This document shows positions 1-8,754 of a stretch of 64,000 nt of DNA, one piece after another (the stretch's first letter is position 1; every line of letters begins with the position of its first letter). Source of the DNA: Thalassospira marina (lineage in GTDB: Bacteria > Pseudomonadota > Alphaproteobacteria > Rhodospirillales > Thalassospiraceae); contig NZ_CP024199.1 of NCBI RefSeq assembly GCF_002844375.1, forward strand, positions 1,934,001-1,998,000. The letters run 5' to 3'. Position numbers and translations under genes: made by a program. The notes beneath the pieces are model-generated. The model saw nothing but the letters and a program-made list of their open reading frames with translations. It was not told where the DNA came from and did not search any database.

Positions 1-369
1 GTTCGCCCGGCAGATCCGCATTTGAAGGCCGCGAATTTTTCGGGCGGGAACCAGCAGAAACTGGTGCTGGCGCGTGAAATGATGCGTGACCCGGACCTGC
101 TGCTGGTTGGGCAGCCAACCCGTGGTGTGGATATTGGCGCCATTGAATTTATTCACAAACGCATTGTCGCCATGCGTGATGCGGGCAAGGCCGTTTTGCT
201 GGTTTCGGTTGAACTTGATGAAATCATGTCGCTGTCAGACCGTATTTTGGTGATGTGCGACGGGTACATTGTAGGCGAGGTTGATGCCGCAGACGCAAAT
301 GAACGGGTATTGGGCCTGATGATGGCTGGTGTTGATCCGAAACAGGCCGAAGCGGAGGCCGGGAAATGA
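1..369 (+). CDS. Nucleoside (BMP-family) ABC transporter ATP-binding protein, C-terminal fragment
   Basis: The reading frame is open from base 1, so only the last 122 residues are present and the start lies outside the window. The fragment carries the ABC signature FSGGNQQK followed by a Walker B region LLLVGQPTRGVD. Gln replaces the usual catalytic Glu, and the H-loop His is not visible (LLVSVELDEI). These substitutions are normal for the second nucleotide-binding domain of the tandem RbsA/YufO-type ATPases. It overlaps the next permease gene by 4 bases (ATGA), and the downstream genes are nucleoside catabolic enzymes, so a purine/pyrimidine nucleoside importer of the NupOPQ/YufOPQ type is likely. 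The lipoprotein receptor (BmpA) would lie upstream. Confidence 0.9.
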   Translation, partial: VRPADPHLKAANFSGGNQQKLVLAREMMRDPDLLLVGQPTRGVDIGAIEFIHKRIVAMRDAGKAVLLVSVELDEIMSLSDRILVMCDGYIVGEVDAADANERVLGLMMAGVDPKQAEAEAGK

Positions 370-1484
370 GTGATACCATCCAACTTCCGCGCTGGATCGA
401 TGTTGGCGTCCTGCCGCTGATGAACCTGGTTCTGGCTTTTCTGATTTCCGGTCTGGTCGTGATGGCCATTGGCGAAGACCCGACCGAAGTTGTGCGCATC
501 ATGCTGTATGGTGCATTCGGCTATGAAGAAGCGGTGGGTTACACCCTTTATTACACCACCAATTTCGTCTTTACCGGTCTGGCTTTTGCGGTGGCATTTC
601 ATGCCGGGCTGTTCAATATCGGTGTTGAAGGCCAGGCCTATATTGGTGGTCTGGGGGTAACACTGGCGGCCCTTTACCTTAATTGGATTCCGGCCCCCCT
701 TATGCCGGTTGTCAGCATCCTTGCTGCGGCGCTTTTTGGGGCGGCCTGGGCCTATATCCCGGCTTATTTGCAGGCGCGGCGCGGGTCGCATGTGGTGATT
801 ACCACCATCATGTTTAACTTCATTGCCTCATCGCTGATGGTTTATCTGCTGGTAAATGTGTTGCGCCCGCAAGGCTCGATGACGCCGGAAAGTGCCGCAA
901 TCGATGAAAACCTGACGCTACCCTATATCCACGATATGGCGGGGTGGTTCGGGTTTGATATGGCCAGCAGCCCGCTGAACTTTTCCTTTGTCTATGCGAT
1001 TGCGTGCTGCGTGCTGGTTTGGCTGTTTATCTGGCATACGCGCTGGGGTTATGCCATTCGTACCGTGGGTGCCAATGCCGCAGCTGCAACCTTTGCCGGG
1101 ATCGAACCGGGCCGTTATATCATTCTTGCCATGATGATTTCGGGTGGGCTTGGCGGCTTTATGGCACTTAATGAAGTCATGGGTGTTCAGCATCGCCTGC
1201 TGATCGATTTTACCGCCGGGTATGGCTTTGTCGGTATTGCTGTCGCCCTGATGGGCCGGAATCATCCGTTTGGTATTTTCCTTTCAGCCCTGTTGTTTGG
1301 CATGCTTTATCAGGGCGGGGCGGAGCTTTCGTTTGAAATTCCGACCATTACCAATGACATGGTTGTGGTTATTCAGGGTCTGGTCATTTTGTGCACCGGT
1401 GCGCTTGAACATATGTTCCGCCCGCGTGTCACCCGGATCTATACGGCCTGGCGGTTGCGCCAGCGTGCGCAGGAGGCTGCATAA
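366..1484 (+). CDS. Nucleoside ABC transporter permease (YufP/NupP type)
   Basis: A 372-residue polytopic inner-membrane protein of the BPD_transp_2 (RbsC/LivH-like) family. It has about 9-10 hydrophobic segments and a conserved-looking cytoplasmic stretch, RTVGANAAAATFAGI, around residues 235-250, the equivalent of the EAA loop. It is the longer of the two permeases, as is usual for YufP-type subunits, which are about 350-370 residues. The start overlaps the stop of the ATPase gene, and its own stop shares a base with the next start (TAATG), so translation is probably coupled. The nucleoside substrate is inferred from cdd, pnp and deoA downstream. Confidence 0.9.
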   Translation: MSDTIQLPRWIDVGVLPLMNLVLAFLISGLVVMAIGEDPTEVVRIMLYGAFGYEEAVGYTLYYTTNFVFTGLAFAVAFHAGLFNIGVEGQAYIGGLGVTLAALYLNWIPAPLMPVVSILAAALFGAAWAYIPAYLQARRGSHVVITTIMFNFIASSLMVYLLVNVLRPQGSMTPESAAIDENLTLPYIHDMAGWFGFDMASSPLNFSFVYAIACCVLVWLFIWHTRWGYAIRTVGANAAAATFAGIEPGRYIILAMMISGGLGGFMALNEVMGVQHRLLIDFTAGYGFVGIAVALMGRNHPFGIFLSALLFGMLYQGGAELSFEIPTITNDMVVVIQGLVILCTGALEHMFRPRVTRIYTAWRLRQRAQEAA

Positions 1485-2455
1485 TGGATAATTTCCAAAT
1501 GGTCGTCCTGTTGCTTGACGCAACAATGCGGACATCGACTCCCCTGATCCTTGCTGCCCTTGCTGGCATGTTTTCCGAACGGGCAGGGACCATCAACCTG
1601 GCCCTTGAAGGCATGATGCTGGGTGGGGCGTTTTCGGCGGCCTGTGTTGCCTATTATACCGACAGCCACTGGCTTGGGCTTGGTGCTGCTGTGCTGACAA
1701 CAATGGCCCTGTCACTGCTGCATGGTTTTGCCTGCATCACGCATAAGGGCAATCAGGTTGTATCGGGCATGGCGATCAACATTCTGATGTCCGGCCTGAC
1801 AGCACTTGTGGGTATTGCCCTGTTTGCCCAGGGTGGCAAAACCCCGGCGCTTGACCATGATGCACGTTTCCAGCCGATCACCCTGCCGGGTGCGGATGCG
1901 GTGGCCAATGTGCCGGTGTTGGGTTCGCTTTATTCCGAACTGATCAGCGGGCACAACATTTTGGTTTATGTTGCGTTTCTGGCAGTACCGGCATCCTGGT
2001 GGGTCCTTTATCGTACGCGGTTTGGCCTGCGATTGCGTGCTGTGGGCGAAAACCCGGGGGCCGTTGATACGGCCGGCATCAGCGTGGTTGCCATGCGTTA
2101 TCGTTCGGTTCTGTGCAGTGGTTTTCTGGTGGGTATTTCAGGTGCCTATTTGTCAACCGCGCAGGGGGCATCCTTCCTGCAGGATATGACGGCGGGTAAA
2201 GGGTATATCGCGCTGGCAGCGATGGTCTTTGGCAAGTGGCGCCCGTTTCCTGCCATGTTTGCCTGCATTCTGTTTGGCTTTCTTGATGCGGCGGCAACGC
2301 GCCTGCAGGGCGTTTCATTGCCCGGTATTGGCGAGGTGCCGGTACAGCTGGTGCAGGCACTGCCCTATATCCTCACGGTTATTTTGCTGGCAGGCTTTAT
2401 TGGCCGCGCCGTTGCCCCCAAATCGCTGGGCCGTCCGTATGTCAAGGAACGCTGA
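1484..2455 (+). CDS. Nucleoside ABC transporter permease (YufQ/NupQ type)
   Basis: A 323-residue membrane protein, the second BPD_transp_2 permease of the same importer. An early GTINLALEGMMLGGAF motif at about residues 34-49 and a loop LRAVGENPGAVDTAGI at about 183-198 are characteristic of the shorter subunit that pairs with YufP-like proteins in simple-sugar/nucleoside importers. It is directly coupled to the upstream permease and followed after 39 bases by cytidine deaminase. The substrate (nucleosides rather than sugars) comes from context. Confidence 0.9.
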   Translation: MDNFQMVVLLLDATMRTSTPLILAALAGMFSERAGTINLALEGMMLGGAFSAACVAYYTDSHWLGLGAAVLTTMALSLLHGFACITHKGNQVVSGMAINILMSGLTALVGIALFAQGGKTPALDHDARFQPITLPGADAVANVPVLGSLYSELISGHNILVYVAFLAVPASWWVLYRTRFGLRLRAVGENPGAVDTAGISVVAMRYRSVLCSGFLVGISGAYLSTAQGASFLQDMTAGKGYIALAAMVFGKWRPFPAMFACILFGFLDAAATRLQGVSLPGIGEVPVQLVQALPYILTVILLAGFIGRAVAPKSLGRPYVKER

Positions 2456-2494
2456 TTTTTGCTTTTGTGGGGTTTTACCCCGTCTGGATGTTTG

Positions 2495-2941
2495 ATGACT
2501 GAAAACAATTCTGCCGTGCAAAAAAATGAAACCGAAAAGCGCAACGCCCCGGCTGATCTGGTGGCCGCGGCGCAGGTTGCGCGCAAAAATGCCTATGCTC
2601 CCTATTCCAATTTTCTGGTAGGGGCGGCGTTGCGCACGGAAAATGGTGCCATTATTGCGGGCTGTAATGTTGAAAATGCGGCCTATCCCGAAGGTGTTTG
2701 CGCCGAAGGCGGGGCCATTTCGGCAATGGTGCTGGCGGGTGAACGCAAAATTACGGAAATTGTTGTGGTGGGCAGCGGTGATGTTGCCTGCACGCCATGT
2801 GGCGGTTGCCGCCAGAAAATTCGTGAATTTTCCGGCCCTGATGCGACCATTTTCGTCATTAACGAAGCTGGCAAAACGCTTTTGACCCTAAGCCGTGAAG
2901 AACTGATCCCGCATTCTTTCGGACCGGAGAACCTGTCATGA
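2495..2941 (+). CDS. cdd: Cytidine deaminase
   Basis: Zinc hydrolase converting cytidine and deoxycytidine to uridine and deoxyuridine in the cytoplasm. The 148-residue product is the size of the homotetrameric class (about 130-150). It shows the whole active site: C69-A-E71, with Glu71 the proton shuttle, and the P-C102-x-x-C105 zinc ligands; NVENAAYPEG precedes the first Cys as in the family. An in-frame TTG at 2459 would add 12 residues, but ATG 2495 is preferred because the family begins near here. It overlaps the purine nucleoside phosphorylase gene by 4 bases. It is the pyrimidine entry step of the salvage operon. Confidence 0.95.
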   Translation: MTENNSAVQKNETEKRNAPADLVAAAQVARKNAYAPYSNFLVGAALRTENGAIIAGCNVENAAYPEGVCAEGGAISAMVLAGERKITEIVVVGSGDVACTPCGGCRQKIREFSGPDATIFVINEAGKTLLTLSREELIPHSFGPENLS

Positions 2942-3744
2942 GCAATATTGACGTGGCACTTGCGATTATTGAACAGAAGGCACCCGGTTTTAAGGCCGAT
3001 GTTGCCCTGGTTCTGGGAAGTGGCCTTGGCGGTGTTGTTGATGCCGTTAGTGAAGCCATCAGGATTGATTACAGTGATCTTCCCGGTTTTCCCAAGCCGA
3101 CGGTGGTTGGCCATGGCGGGCAACTGGTGCTGGGCCGCATTGGTGCCGTGTCGGTTGCTGTTATGCAGGGACGCGCCCATTATTACGAACATGGCCGTTC
3201 GGATTTGATGGCAGAACCGCTGGAAGTTTTGCGCAAACTTGGCGCTGATCAGTTGATTTTAACCAACGCGGCAGGCTCGCTTCTGGCGGAAGCAACGCCG
3301 GGTAACCTGATGCTGATTACCGACCATATCAGCCTGTTTGGTCCCAACCCGCTGATTGGCTATCACGGTGCGGATCGTTTTGTGGATATGAATGTGCCCT
3401 ATGACCCCGAAATTGGGGCAGGCCTGCATCATACTGCCGCAGAACTGGGTATTCCCCTGTTTGAGGGGACTTATGCCTGGTGCACCGGCCCCAGCTTTGA
3501 AACCCCGGCCGAAATTCGTGCCTTGCGGGTGATGGGCGCGGATGCGGTTGGCATGTCGACCGTGCCCGAAAATATCCTGGCCCGTCGCCTTGGTTTCCGG
3601 GTTGCTGCGGTTTCCAATATAACCAACCTTGCTGCCGGCATGAGCATGACAGCCCTTAGCCATGAACAGACCCTTGAAATGGCAAAGGAAGGTTCGGCAA
3701 ACCTTATTCGTATTTTGTTGCGTTATTTCGCCCAGACGAAATAG
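2938..3744 (+). CDS. Purine-nucleoside phosphorylase (trimeric, PNP/MTAP family)
   Basis: Phosphorolysis of purine nucleosides to base plus (deoxy)ribose-1-phosphate. The 268-residue length fits the trimeric PunA/XapA/DeoD2 class. Visible motifs are the phosphate loop GSGLG (about 27-31), the GHGG loop near 59, GRAHYYEHG near 78, NAAGS near 110, GPSFETPAE near 184, VGMSTVPE near 204 and the purine-site SNITN near 227. The Asn and Glu positions suggest 6-oxopurine (guanosine/inosine) preference. Start and stop are coupled to cdd by ATGA overlap. Usual symbols vary (punA, xapA, deoD), so none is assigned. Confidence 0.93.
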   Translation: MSNIDVALAIIEQKAPGFKADVALVLGSGLGGVVDAVSEAIRIDYSDLPGFPKPTVVGHGGQLVLGRIGAVSVAVMQGRAHYYEHGRSDLMAEPLEVLRKLGADQLILTNAAGSLLAEATPGNLMLITDHISLFGPNPLIGYHGADRFVDMNVPYDPEIGAGLHHTAAELGIPLFEGTYAWCTGPSFETPAEIRALRVMGADAVGMSTVPENILARRLGFRVAAVSNITNLAAGMSMTALSHEQTLEMAKEGSANLIRILLRYFAQTK

Positions 3745-3832
3745 GGCCGGGACGCCATAACACTGTTTGAAGGCGGGCAATGTATGATGTCCGCCTTGAT
3801 TTTCTTAACCATCTGCAGAGCAGGGGACCCAC

Positions 3833-5179
3833 ATGCTGCCGCAGGAAATTATTCGCCGCAAACGTGAAGGCGAAGTTCTAAGCGAAGAAGAAATTGCCTT
3901 TTTTGTCAAAGGTATCGCCGATCTTTCTATTAGTGAAGGTCAGGTTGGTGCCTTTGCCATGGCGGTGTTTTTCCAGGGAATGACCATGGATGAACGCGCA
4001 GCCCTGACCCGTAATATGCGTGATTCCGGCACGGTGCTGGACTGGAAAAAGCTGGGTCTGGAAAATGGCCCGGTGGTGGACAAACATTCCACCGGTGGTG
4101 TTGGCGACAAAGTCAGCCTGATGCTGGGTCCCATTGTTGGGGCCTGTGGGGCATTCGTGCCAATGATTTCGGGCCGTGGCCTGGGGCATACGGGCGGGAC
4201 GCTTGATAAATTTGATTCCATTCCCGGCTATCGCACCGCACCGGACTTGGCCGAATTTGCCAAGGTCACGCGTGAAGTTGGCTGTGCAATTATTGGCCAG
4301 ACGGCCGACCTCGCACCGGCGGACAAGCGGTTTTATGGCATTCGTGATGTGACGGCGACGGTTGAATCCATTCCGCTGATTACAGCATCGATCCTGTCGA
4401 AAAAGCTGGCAGCGGGCCTTGATGCGCTGGTGATGGATGTGAAATTCGGCTCTGGCGCATTCATGAATGAATATGACCGTGCCCGCGAACTGGCCCAAAG
4501 CATTGCCGAGGTTGCAACGCGCAATGGTGTGCCAACAACCGCCCTTCTGACCGATATGGACCAGGTGCTGGGTGAAACGGTTGGCAATGCCCTTGAAATG
4601 AAAGAAGCCGTTGATTTCCTGACCGGTAAAAACCAGGAACAGCGGGTTTATGATGTGACGATGGCGCTGGCTGCCGAAATGCTGGCCCTGACCGGTATTG
4701 CCGATGACGTGGCTGATGGTTTGCAGAAGGCATCGGCGGCATTGTCATCCGGGCGCGCAGCCGAGGTATTTTCGCGCATGGTAACTGCCTTGGGTGGTCC
4801 GACCGATTTTGTCGAGAATATCGACAAACATCAGGAAGCCGCACCGATGGTTTCAGAAATTACCACGGGGAAAACCGGGCGGGTTCTGTCGATGGATGCG
4901 CGCAAGGTTGGTTTGGCCCTGGTTGCGCTTAAGGGCGGGCGTACGCGCGCCGATCAGGCGATTGATCATGCCGTTGGCTTTACCGATTTTGTCCGTGTAG
5001 GGCAGACGGTATCGGCGGCATCGCCGCTTTGCGTTGCCCATGTGCGTGATGACGCGCAATTGCAACTGGCCGAGAAAATGTTGCGCGACGCCATCGTCAT
5101 TGGTGATGGCGACATTGCCGAAACGGGCAGTGCCGCCGCCGTGCGCGAACGCATTGTCGCCAAGCGCAGCGGCGAATAA
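3833..5179 (+). CDS. deoA: Thymidine phosphorylase
   Basis: Converts thymidine or deoxyuridine plus phosphate to base plus 2-deoxyribose-1-phosphate. At 448 residues it has the size of DeoA/Pdp dimers. The KHSTGGVGD phosphate-binding segment (84-92) and the family signature SGRGLGHTGGTLDK (113-126) are intact. ATG at 3833 follows a strong AGGGGA ribosome site. It lies 88 bases after pnp with no terminator between, so it is probably the last gene of the nucleoside operon; a strong hairpin follows the stop. Together with cdd it degrades imported deoxycytidine, deoxyuridine and thymidine. Confidence 0.95.
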   Translation: MLPQEIIRRKREGEVLSEEEIAFFVKGIADLSISEGQVGAFAMAVFFQGMTMDERAALTRNMRDSGTVLDWKKLGLENGPVVDKHSTGGVGDKVSLMLGPIVGACGAFVPMISGRGLGHTGGTLDKFDSIPGYRTAPDLAEFAKVTREVGCAIIGQTADLAPADKRFYGIRDVTATVESIPLITASILSKKLAAGLDALVMDVKFGSGAFMNEYDRARELAQSIAEVATRNGVPTTALLTDMDQVLGETVGNALEMKEAVDFLTGKNQEQRVYDVTMALAAEMLALTGIADDVADGLQKASAALSSGRAAEVFSRMVTALGGPTDFVENIDKHQEAAPMVSEITTGKTGRVLSMDARKVGLALVALKGGRTRADQAIDHAVGFTDFVRVGQTVSAASPLCVAHVRDDAQLQLAEKMLRDAIVIGDGDIAETGSAAAVRERIVAKRSGE

Positions 5180-5197
5180 CGGCTGCTTCAGTTAAAC

Positions 5198-5234
5198 AAA
5201 AAGGCCCGGGGCGTTGACTGCTCCGGGCCTTTTT
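5198..5234. terminator. Bidirectional intrinsic terminator between deoA and the GMC oxidoreductase gene
   Basis: A 14-bp stem AAAAAGGCCCGGGG / CTCCGGGCCTTTTT with a single mismatch encloses a 9-base loop. The A/T flanks give a U-tract on both strands, which suits the two convergent genes it separates. Confidence 0.9.
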
Positions 5235-5260
5235 GATTTGCGTGAAAAGCAATGCTGCTT

Positions 5261-6862
5261 TTATGCCGCATCCGCCTTGATCAGTTCGGCGGCCTTTTCG
5301 GCAATCATGATTGTCGGCGAATTTGTGTTGCCGGAAACAATGGTTGGCATGATCGAGGCATCGGCGATACGCAGGCCGGCAATCCCGTTAAATTTCAGGG
5401 CCGGGCTGACAACGGCGTCGGGATCCGTTCCCATCCGGCAGGTGCCCACCGGGTGGAAAATGGTGGTGCCAATGTCACCCGCGGCTTTTGACAGGTCATC
5501 GTCAGTCTCGTAAGACGGGCCTGGTTTGAATTCTTGCGGGTTATAGGGCTGCAATGCCTTTTGGGCCACGATCCGCCGGGTTTGGCGGATGGCATCAATG
5601 GCAACCTGCCTGTCGGCCTGTGCGCTCAGGTAATTGGGTGCAATGGCGGGCTGGGTTTTATAATCCGGGCTGGTCAGGTGAATGGAACCACGGCTTTCGG
5701 GCCGCAGGTTACAGACACTGGCGGTAAAGGCCGGGAAGGGGTGAACGGAATCGCCAAATTTTTCCAGCGACAGGGGCTGCACATGATATTGCAGATTGGG
5801 CATATCATAGGTTGATGACGACCGCGTAAACATACCAAGTTGGCTGGGGGCCATCGACATGGGGCCGGACTGGTTAAACAGATATTCCAGCGCGATTGCC
5901 GCCTTGCCAAACAGGGAATTGGCCTGTTCGTTCAGGGTTTTGATATTTGACACCTTGAAGGCACAGCGCAGTTGCAAATGGTCCTGCAGGTTTTCGCCAA
6001 CCGAACTGTTTTCATGAACAACATTGATGCCAGCCTTTTGCAATACATCGCCACGGCCAATGCCCGAAAGTTCCAGAATATGCGGCGAGCCGACCGATCC
6101 GGCTGAAAGAATAACCTCGCGGCGGGCCCGGACGGTGCGGATGGTGCCGTGATGGTCAAATTCGACGCCAACAGCCCGACCATTTTCAATGATCAGGCGG
6201 CGGACCTGGGCATGTGTCTGGATTTTCAGATTGGCGCGGTCCCGTGCTGGGCGCAAAAAAGCCTTGGAGGTATTCCAGCGAATACCGCGACGCTGGTTAA
6301 CCTTGAAATAGCTGGAGCCTTCGTTATTGCCTCGGTTGAAGTCATCAACACGCGGGAAACCTGCCTGTTCGGCTGCATCCTGAAAGGCATCGAGGATGTC
6401 CCAGTGCAGACGGGCTTCTTCAACCCGCCATTCACCACCGGCACCATGAAGGGCATCCGCGCCTTTATAATAATCCTCGGATTTTTTAAAAAGCGGCAGC
6501 ACATCATCCCAGCCCCAGCCGGTGCAACCTGACTGACGCCACTGGTCATAATCGGTGGATTGGCCGCGCATATAGATCATACCATTGATCGATGAACAGC
6601 CGCCTAAAACCTTCCCGCGCGGATAGGAGAGGGACCGGCCATTGAGGCCGGTTTCGTTCACGGTTTTAAAGCACCAGTCCACACGAGGATTGCCGATGCA
6701 ATAAAGATAGCCCACCGGGATATGGATCCAGGGATGGCGATCCTTACCACCGGCTTCAAGCAGGATGGTTGTGGCATTGTCGATTTCCGAAAGGCGGTTG
6801 GCGAGCGTAGAGCCCGCCGACCCGGCACCGACAATGACGTAGTCAAAGGTTTCTTCTGTCAT
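5261..6862 (-). CDS. GMC-family FAD-dependent oxidoreductase (choline dehydrogenase-like)
   Basis: A 533-residue flavoprotein that oxidises an alcohol with FAD. The N-terminal dinucleotide motif is GAGSAGSTLANRL (12-24). GMC signature 1 is GGCSSINGMIYMRG (87-100), and signature 2 is GSVGSPHILELSGIG near residue 250. The C-terminal catalytic His lies in the motif HPVGTCRMG. Length and motifs match the BetA / alcohol dehydrogenase (acceptor) group. It is the last gene of a LIV-type ABC operon, 11 bases after livM, rather than with betB/betI, so choline is not indicated. The likely role is oxidation of the solute that the transporter brings in. No signal peptide is seen, so it is cytoplasmic or membrane-peripheral. 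Confidence 0.9.
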   Translation of the reverse strand: MTEETFDYVIVGAGSAGSTLANRLSEIDNATTILLEAGGKDRHPWIHIPVGYLYCIGNPRVDWCFKTVNETGLNGRSLSYPRGKVLGGCSSINGMIYMRGQSTDYDQWRQSGCTGWGWDDVLPLFKKSEDYYKGADALHGAGGEWRVEEARLHWDILDAFQDAAEQAGFPRVDDFNRGNNEGSSYFKVNQRRGIRWNTSKAFLRPARDRANLKIQTHAQVRRLIIENGRAVGVEFDHHGTIRTVRARREVILSAGSVGSPHILELSGIGRGDVLQKAGINVVHENSSVGENLQDHLQLRCAFKVSNIKTLNEQANSLFGKAAIALEYLFNQSGPMSMAPSQLGMFTRSSSTYDMPNLQYHVQPLSLEKFGDSVHPFPAFTASVCNLRPESRGSIHLTSPDYKTQPAIAPNYLSAQADRQVAIDAIRQTRRIVAQKALQPYNPQEFKPGPSYETDDDLSKAAGDIGTTIFHPVGTCRMGTDPDAVVSPALKFNGIAGLRIADASIMPTIVSGNTNSPTIMIAEKAAELIKADAA

Positions 6863-6873
6863 GAAAAGGGGCC

Positions 6874-7860
6874 TTATTGCTTGGTCCGCAGACCCAAACG
6901 GGCACCAAGGCGCGATGCATTGAATTCACCAATGATCCCGCGACGGAACACCAGAACGCAGACCATAAAGATCAGCCCGGTCAGGACGGTAACGGGGAAT
7001 GCCGATGCTGCAAGGTAGTTTTGCAGGGTCACGACAAAACCCGCACCAAAGATGGGACCAAAAATGGTGCCGATACCACCCAGAAGCGTCATCAGGATAA
7101 CCTCGCCCGACATTTGCCAGGCAACGTCGGTCAGGGTGGCGAACTGGAACACCAGCGTTTTGGTGCCCCCTGCCAGCCCGGCCAGGGCCGCCGACATCAC
7201 AAAGGCACCAAGCTTGTAACGGTTAACCGAATAGCCCAGCGAAATGGCGCGGTCTTCGTTTTCGCGGATGGATTTCAGGATCATGCCAAACGGCGAATGG
7301 ACAATGCGCCAGATGGCGAAAATACCAATCACGAAAATGCCCAGCACGAAGAAATACATGTTAAGCGGTTGGTTAAGGTCGATAAAACCCAGGAAATGGC
7401 CGCGCGGCACGCCCTGAAGGCCATCTTCACCATGGGTAAATTCAGCCTGCAGACAGAAAAAGTAAAACATCTGTGCCAGCGCGAGCGTGACCATGGCGAA
7501 ATAGATGCCCTGGCGACGAATGGCAAAAAAGCCCATCACCAGCCCCAAAAGGGCAGCACCAACCACACCAACAAGAATGCCCAGTTCAGGTGGGAAGCCC
7601 CATTCTTTGACCGCATAGGCGGTGAAATAGGATGCCCCGCCAAAAAATGCGGCATGGCCAAATGACAGAAGCCCGGTATAGCCCAGCAACAGGTTGAAAG
7701 CACATGCAAACAGGGCGAAACAGAGCACCTTCATCAGAAAGATCGGATAAAAGGCGAAGGGCGCAATCACCAGGGCAATGAACGCAACAGCAAGCAGCGC
7801 AAGCTGGATACGGGTGCCGGTACTGGTGGTGGCAGAAGATGTCATGGAAGATGTTTTCAT
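6874..7860 (-). CDS. livM: Branched-chain amino acid-type ABC transporter permease (LivM)
   Basis: A 328-residue inner-membrane permease of the LivM family: a long hydrophobic protein with several LLGYTGLLSFGHAAFFG-like segments (near residue 65) typical of LivM and a cytoplasmic loop IRENEDRAISLGYSVNRYK near 200. ATG 7860 is chosen because it sits one base after the livH stop; upstream in-frame starts would overlap livH. It pairs with LivH, LivG, LivF and the periplasmic receptor encoded just upstream. The family also carries urea, short-chain amides and aromatic acids, so the substrate is not fixed. Confidence 0.9.
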   Translation of the reverse strand: MKTSSMTSSATTSTGTRIQLALLAVAFIALVIAPFAFYPIFLMKVLCFALFACAFNLLLGYTGLLSFGHAAFFGGASYFTAYAVKEWGFPPELGILVGVVGAALLGLVMGFFAIRRQGIYFAMVTLALAQMFYFFCLQAEFTHGEDGLQGVPRGHFLGFIDLNQPLNMYFFVLGIFVIGIFAIWRIVHSPFGMILKSIRENEDRAISLGYSVNRYKLGAFVMSAALAGLAGGTKTLVFQFATLTDVAWQMSGEVILMTLLGGIGTIFGPIFGAGFVVTLQNYLAASAFPVTVLTGLIFMVCVLVFRRGIIGEFNASRLGARLGLRTKQ

Positions 7861-7861
7861 A

Positions 7862-8749
7862 TCACGCATCCCGACCAAACAGACCGGCAGGCCGGACCAG
7901 AAGAACCAGTGCCATGATGACAAAGATCACGATGTTTGAGGCTTCGGGGTAGAAAACCTTGGTCAGGCCTTCAAGAATACCCAGCGCATAGCCGGTAATA
8001 ATGGCCCCCATGATCGATCCCATGCCACCAACCACGACAATGGCGAAAACCACAATAATCAGATTGGAGCCCATAAGCGGGCTGACCTGATAGATCGGTG
8101 CCGCCATGATGCCTGCCAATGCCGCCAGACCGGCGCCAAGACCATAGGTCAAGGTCAGAAGCAGGGGCACATTGATGCCAAATGACTGAACAAGGATGGG
8201 GTTCTCCGTTGCTGCGCGCAGATAGGCACCCAAACGTGTTTTTTCGATCAGAACCCAGGTGCCGATACACACGATCAGTGAAGCAACAACCACCCAGCCA
8301 CGATAGATCGGCAGATACATGAAGCCCAGATTGACACCGCCACTTAGCAGTTTGGGCGTGGCATAGGGCTGGCCCGAGGAGCCATAAAAATAACGAAACG
8401 CGCCTTCAACCACCAATGCCAGACCAAAGGTAAACAGCAGGCCATAAAGATGGTCGAGGTTATAAAGGCGGCGCAGTGCAAAGCGTTCGACGACAATGCC
8501 GGTAAGACCGACAATGACGGGGGCAAGAATCAGAGCGAACCAGTAATTCACACCAAGCCAGGTCAGCAGCAGCATACCGGCAAAGGCACCCATCATATAT
8601 TGGGCGCCATGGGCGAAATTGATCACGCGCAGCATGCCGAAAATAATCGCCAGGCCAAGGCTGAGCATTGCATAGAACGACCCGTTGATAAGGCCGATCA
8701 GCAACTGTCCCAGAAACGCCTGAATGGGAATTCCAAAAATCATGATCAC
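7862..8749 (-). CDS. livH: Branched-chain amino acid-type ABC transporter permease (LivH)
   Basis: A 295-residue LivH-family permease (usual length about 290-310). Typical segments are GLINGSFYAMLSLGLAIIFG near residue 18 and the cytoplasmic loop LRAATENPILVQSFGINV near 178. Two ATGs (8749 and 8743) are possible. The gene lies 5 bases after livF and 1 base before livM, so it is within one transcript. Inner membrane; forms the translocation pore with LivM. Confidence 0.9.
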   Translation of the reverse strand: MIMIFGIPIQAFLGQLLIGLINGSFYAMLSLGLAIIFGMLRVINFAHGAQYMMGAFAGMLLLTWLGVNYWFALILAPVIVGLTGIVVERFALRRLYNLDHLYGLLFTFGLALVVEGAFRYFYGSSGQPYATPKLLSGGVNLGFMYLPIYRGWVVVASLIVCIGTWVLIEKTRLGAYLRAATENPILVQSFGINVPLLLTLTYGLGAGLAALAGIMAAPIYQVSPLMGSNLIIVVFAIVVVGGMGSIMGAIITGYALGILEGLTKVFYPEASNIVIFVIMALVLLVRPAGLFGRDA

Positions 8750-8754
8750 GGCGT

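Noticed and set aside
5261..6862. Choline dehydrogenase betA
   Set aside because: GMC motifs are right but betB, betI and a choline transporter are absent; the enzyme is tied to a LIV-type operon, so the specific name is not supported.
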